A stretch of 40,888 bases of DNA from Terriglobales bacterium (GTDB lineage: Bacteria > Acidobacteriota > Terriglobia > Terriglobales > Acidobacteriaceae): NCBI GenBank assembly GCA_015655195.1, contig JAATFM010000276.1, positions 1 through 40,888 of the forward strand, in the 5' to 3' direction. This document shows, piece after piece, positions 40,701 through 40,888 of the stretch. Made by a program: the position numbers and the translations under genes. How positions within the stretch are numbered: position 1 is the first letter of the stretch; each line of letters begins with the position of its first letter. The notes beneath the pieces were generated by a model. The model worked only from the letters and a program-made list of their open reading frames with translations. It searched no databases and was not told the DNA's origin.

Positions 40701-40888
40701 ATCGGCAACTGCGTGATCTGCTCGTTGGTAATTGCATTGGCCAGCGTGCCGTTCTCGGTGTTGATGGCTGCCTCGGCTGCTGCGCTGACCTCGACCGTCG
40801 TCTCCGCCGAAGCTACTGTCATCGTTACCGGCAGGCGCAGCTCCTGCCGGGCCGTCAGCGCGGCATTTGCCACCGCGTTGGTAAAGCC
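37706..40888 (-). CDS. Oar-type TonB-dependent receptor 2, N-terminus beyond the window
   Basis: 1060 residues of an outer-membrane receptor; the signal peptide and most of the carboxypeptidase-regulatory domain lie to the right of the window edge. Visible are the end of that domain (ELRLPVTMTVASAETTVEVSA), the plug (NSRGVSSSPLGTL...SVDGISTANVRSNG...VTFTTKSGMNKWHGSAFEYFQND) and the barrel, ending TGQLALRLDF with a C-terminal Phe. It is distinct in sequence from receptor 1 and has no SusD-like partner in view. It converges on the MBOAT operon, so no shared regulation is implied. The frame has no in-window start; a GTG at 40873 is internal. Confidence 0.92.
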   Translation of the reverse strand, partial: GFTNAVANAALTARQELRLPVTMTVASAETTVEVSAAAEAAINTENGTLANAITNEQITQLPMNSRGVSSSPLGTLAISPSVVEDSQGNMAVGGATSAQTGFSVDGISTANVRSNGALKDAYPSSESIAETKVTAFNNNAEFAQIGDVTFTTKSGMNKWHGSAFEYFQNDTLDATIYGFNTKAPKNFNDFGGSVGGPVPKLGGRTFFFADYEGNRKTQSWPEKLLVPTADERAGNLTDLVNAQGAGAPLNDPSTGTAYANNTIPTISPVAQALLAYYPLPNASGAGYNYQTLVPIPSNTNGWDLRVDETLTAKQSLYARFSWKNLSYSQGGGGQTANQFLPNVTALDRNRSLLVSYSYAMTNSLVNEFRFGFTNFNENDGFPIQGSTAISGLGLQGINLSAHPTGDAFPTFSFNDGSFSNIGQNRVGTTISQTMEFTDNLTWNLGRHTLKFGGDARRVRYNALMFFQPSDDYGDFIFYPGLFTNYALGDLLLGLPQESFFAITSPQINATATQWGLYGQDEWQLTPRLTMSFGLRWELLPSFVESRGNLGSFDPATNSVLVPDSFVTKGNEATAADSTLQGVYTGFLETFNACELPNRNAALACSNVRTASQDGVTQGLRQLYKLDLDPRVSIAYRPFGNDKTVIRAGFGIFTQTTLGPMSFNNAGNPTSNLLTNVNAVSGANGGLAVVPAAFQFPQTSPASAAITLGGGSLEQANDPHFRDPQAAQWNLTVECELTPDTVARVSYVGMSNYRLPVTVDLNQIAPSTTPWNTGATAGPFLDNRAPYQNWTLLMSAENIGHSSYQAGIVEVNHRLRHGLALQASYTLAKNLSDAQGSDAPTVFGSEEAYAVEVANRFDLRSVRGNVVATPRQRALISGTYQLPIGAGRAWSRSGLANTVFGGWDLSTVTTLETGEWLTPTTSPAFDQSNTGMAVRAGGGAILRPDCGNGDPYRSQTPGVFFNVGAFAETPAGAGRFGNCGVGILEGPKMVNANAGLSRTTSFHERYKLRFEATFTNAVNRSNFAPPATNISNLSTFGALTTVLPQGQGGNRTGQLALRLDF

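Noticed and set aside
1..40888. Search for tRNA, rRNA, CRISPR, IS elements and prophage
   Set aside because: No T-loop/acceptor pairing, no regularly spaced direct repeats, no transposase or integrase motifs were seen.

Overview
The window is a GC-rich chromosomal segment from a free-living Gram-negative heterotroph, most likely an acidobacterium of the Terriglobia (subdivision 1). Three things point that way: two very large Oar-type TonB-dependent receptors with an N-terminal carboxypeptidase-regulatory domain, a 131-residue cupin that matches (from memory) the Granulicella/Acidobacterium hydroxynitrile lyases nearly residue for residue, and many dispersed palindromic intergenic repeats. I see no tRNA, rRNA, CRISPR array, transposase or phage gene.

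Layout. 1-5 kb: the 3' end of asnS, a DUF1697 gene and TonB receptor 1. 5-12.8 kb: a sugar MFS permease, YceI, an unrecognised 514-aa protein with a possible cholera-toxin-like ADP-ribosyltransferase signature, serB, a pirin, a Uma2 nuclease and gluQ. YceI and pirin share an unusual upstream motif. 12.8-15.1 kb: an ECF sigma / membrane anti-sigma-like / DUF4252 / DUF4252-paralogue operon with a candidate self-recognised promoter. 15.2-18.9 kb: cupin, zinc alcohol dehydrogenase, Y-family polymerase, and a 47-aa Cys-rich membrane peptide behind a structured leader. 19-28 kb: S9 dipeptidyl peptidase and GH28 enzyme (likely operon), a Cpx-like two-component system, a small secreted protein, a secreted beta-helix protein and a UBP zinc finger. 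28-31 kb: glpK-glpD. 31.7-37.5 kb: a five-gene, mostly overlapping cassette (MBOAT, SGNH, SGNH, acyl carrier protein, KAS III-like). 37.7 kb to the end: TonB receptor 2, cut by the window edge.

The most interesting locus is the MBOAT-SGNH-SGNH-ACP-KASIII cassette. Its parts resemble DltB, DltD and DltC, but a KAS III-fold protein with Ser in place of the catalytic Cys takes the place of the adenylating enzyme DltA. The inferred job is loading an acyl group from CoA onto a private ACP and moving it across the membrane onto a cell-surface or extracellular glycan. A LacI-type palindrome sits just downstream of a candidate promoter for this operon.

Five copies of an intergenic palindrome occur at 6.46, 13.39, 23.01, 31.35 and 37.56 kb. 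The stem bases differ between copies but keep pairing, which indicates selection for the hairpin.
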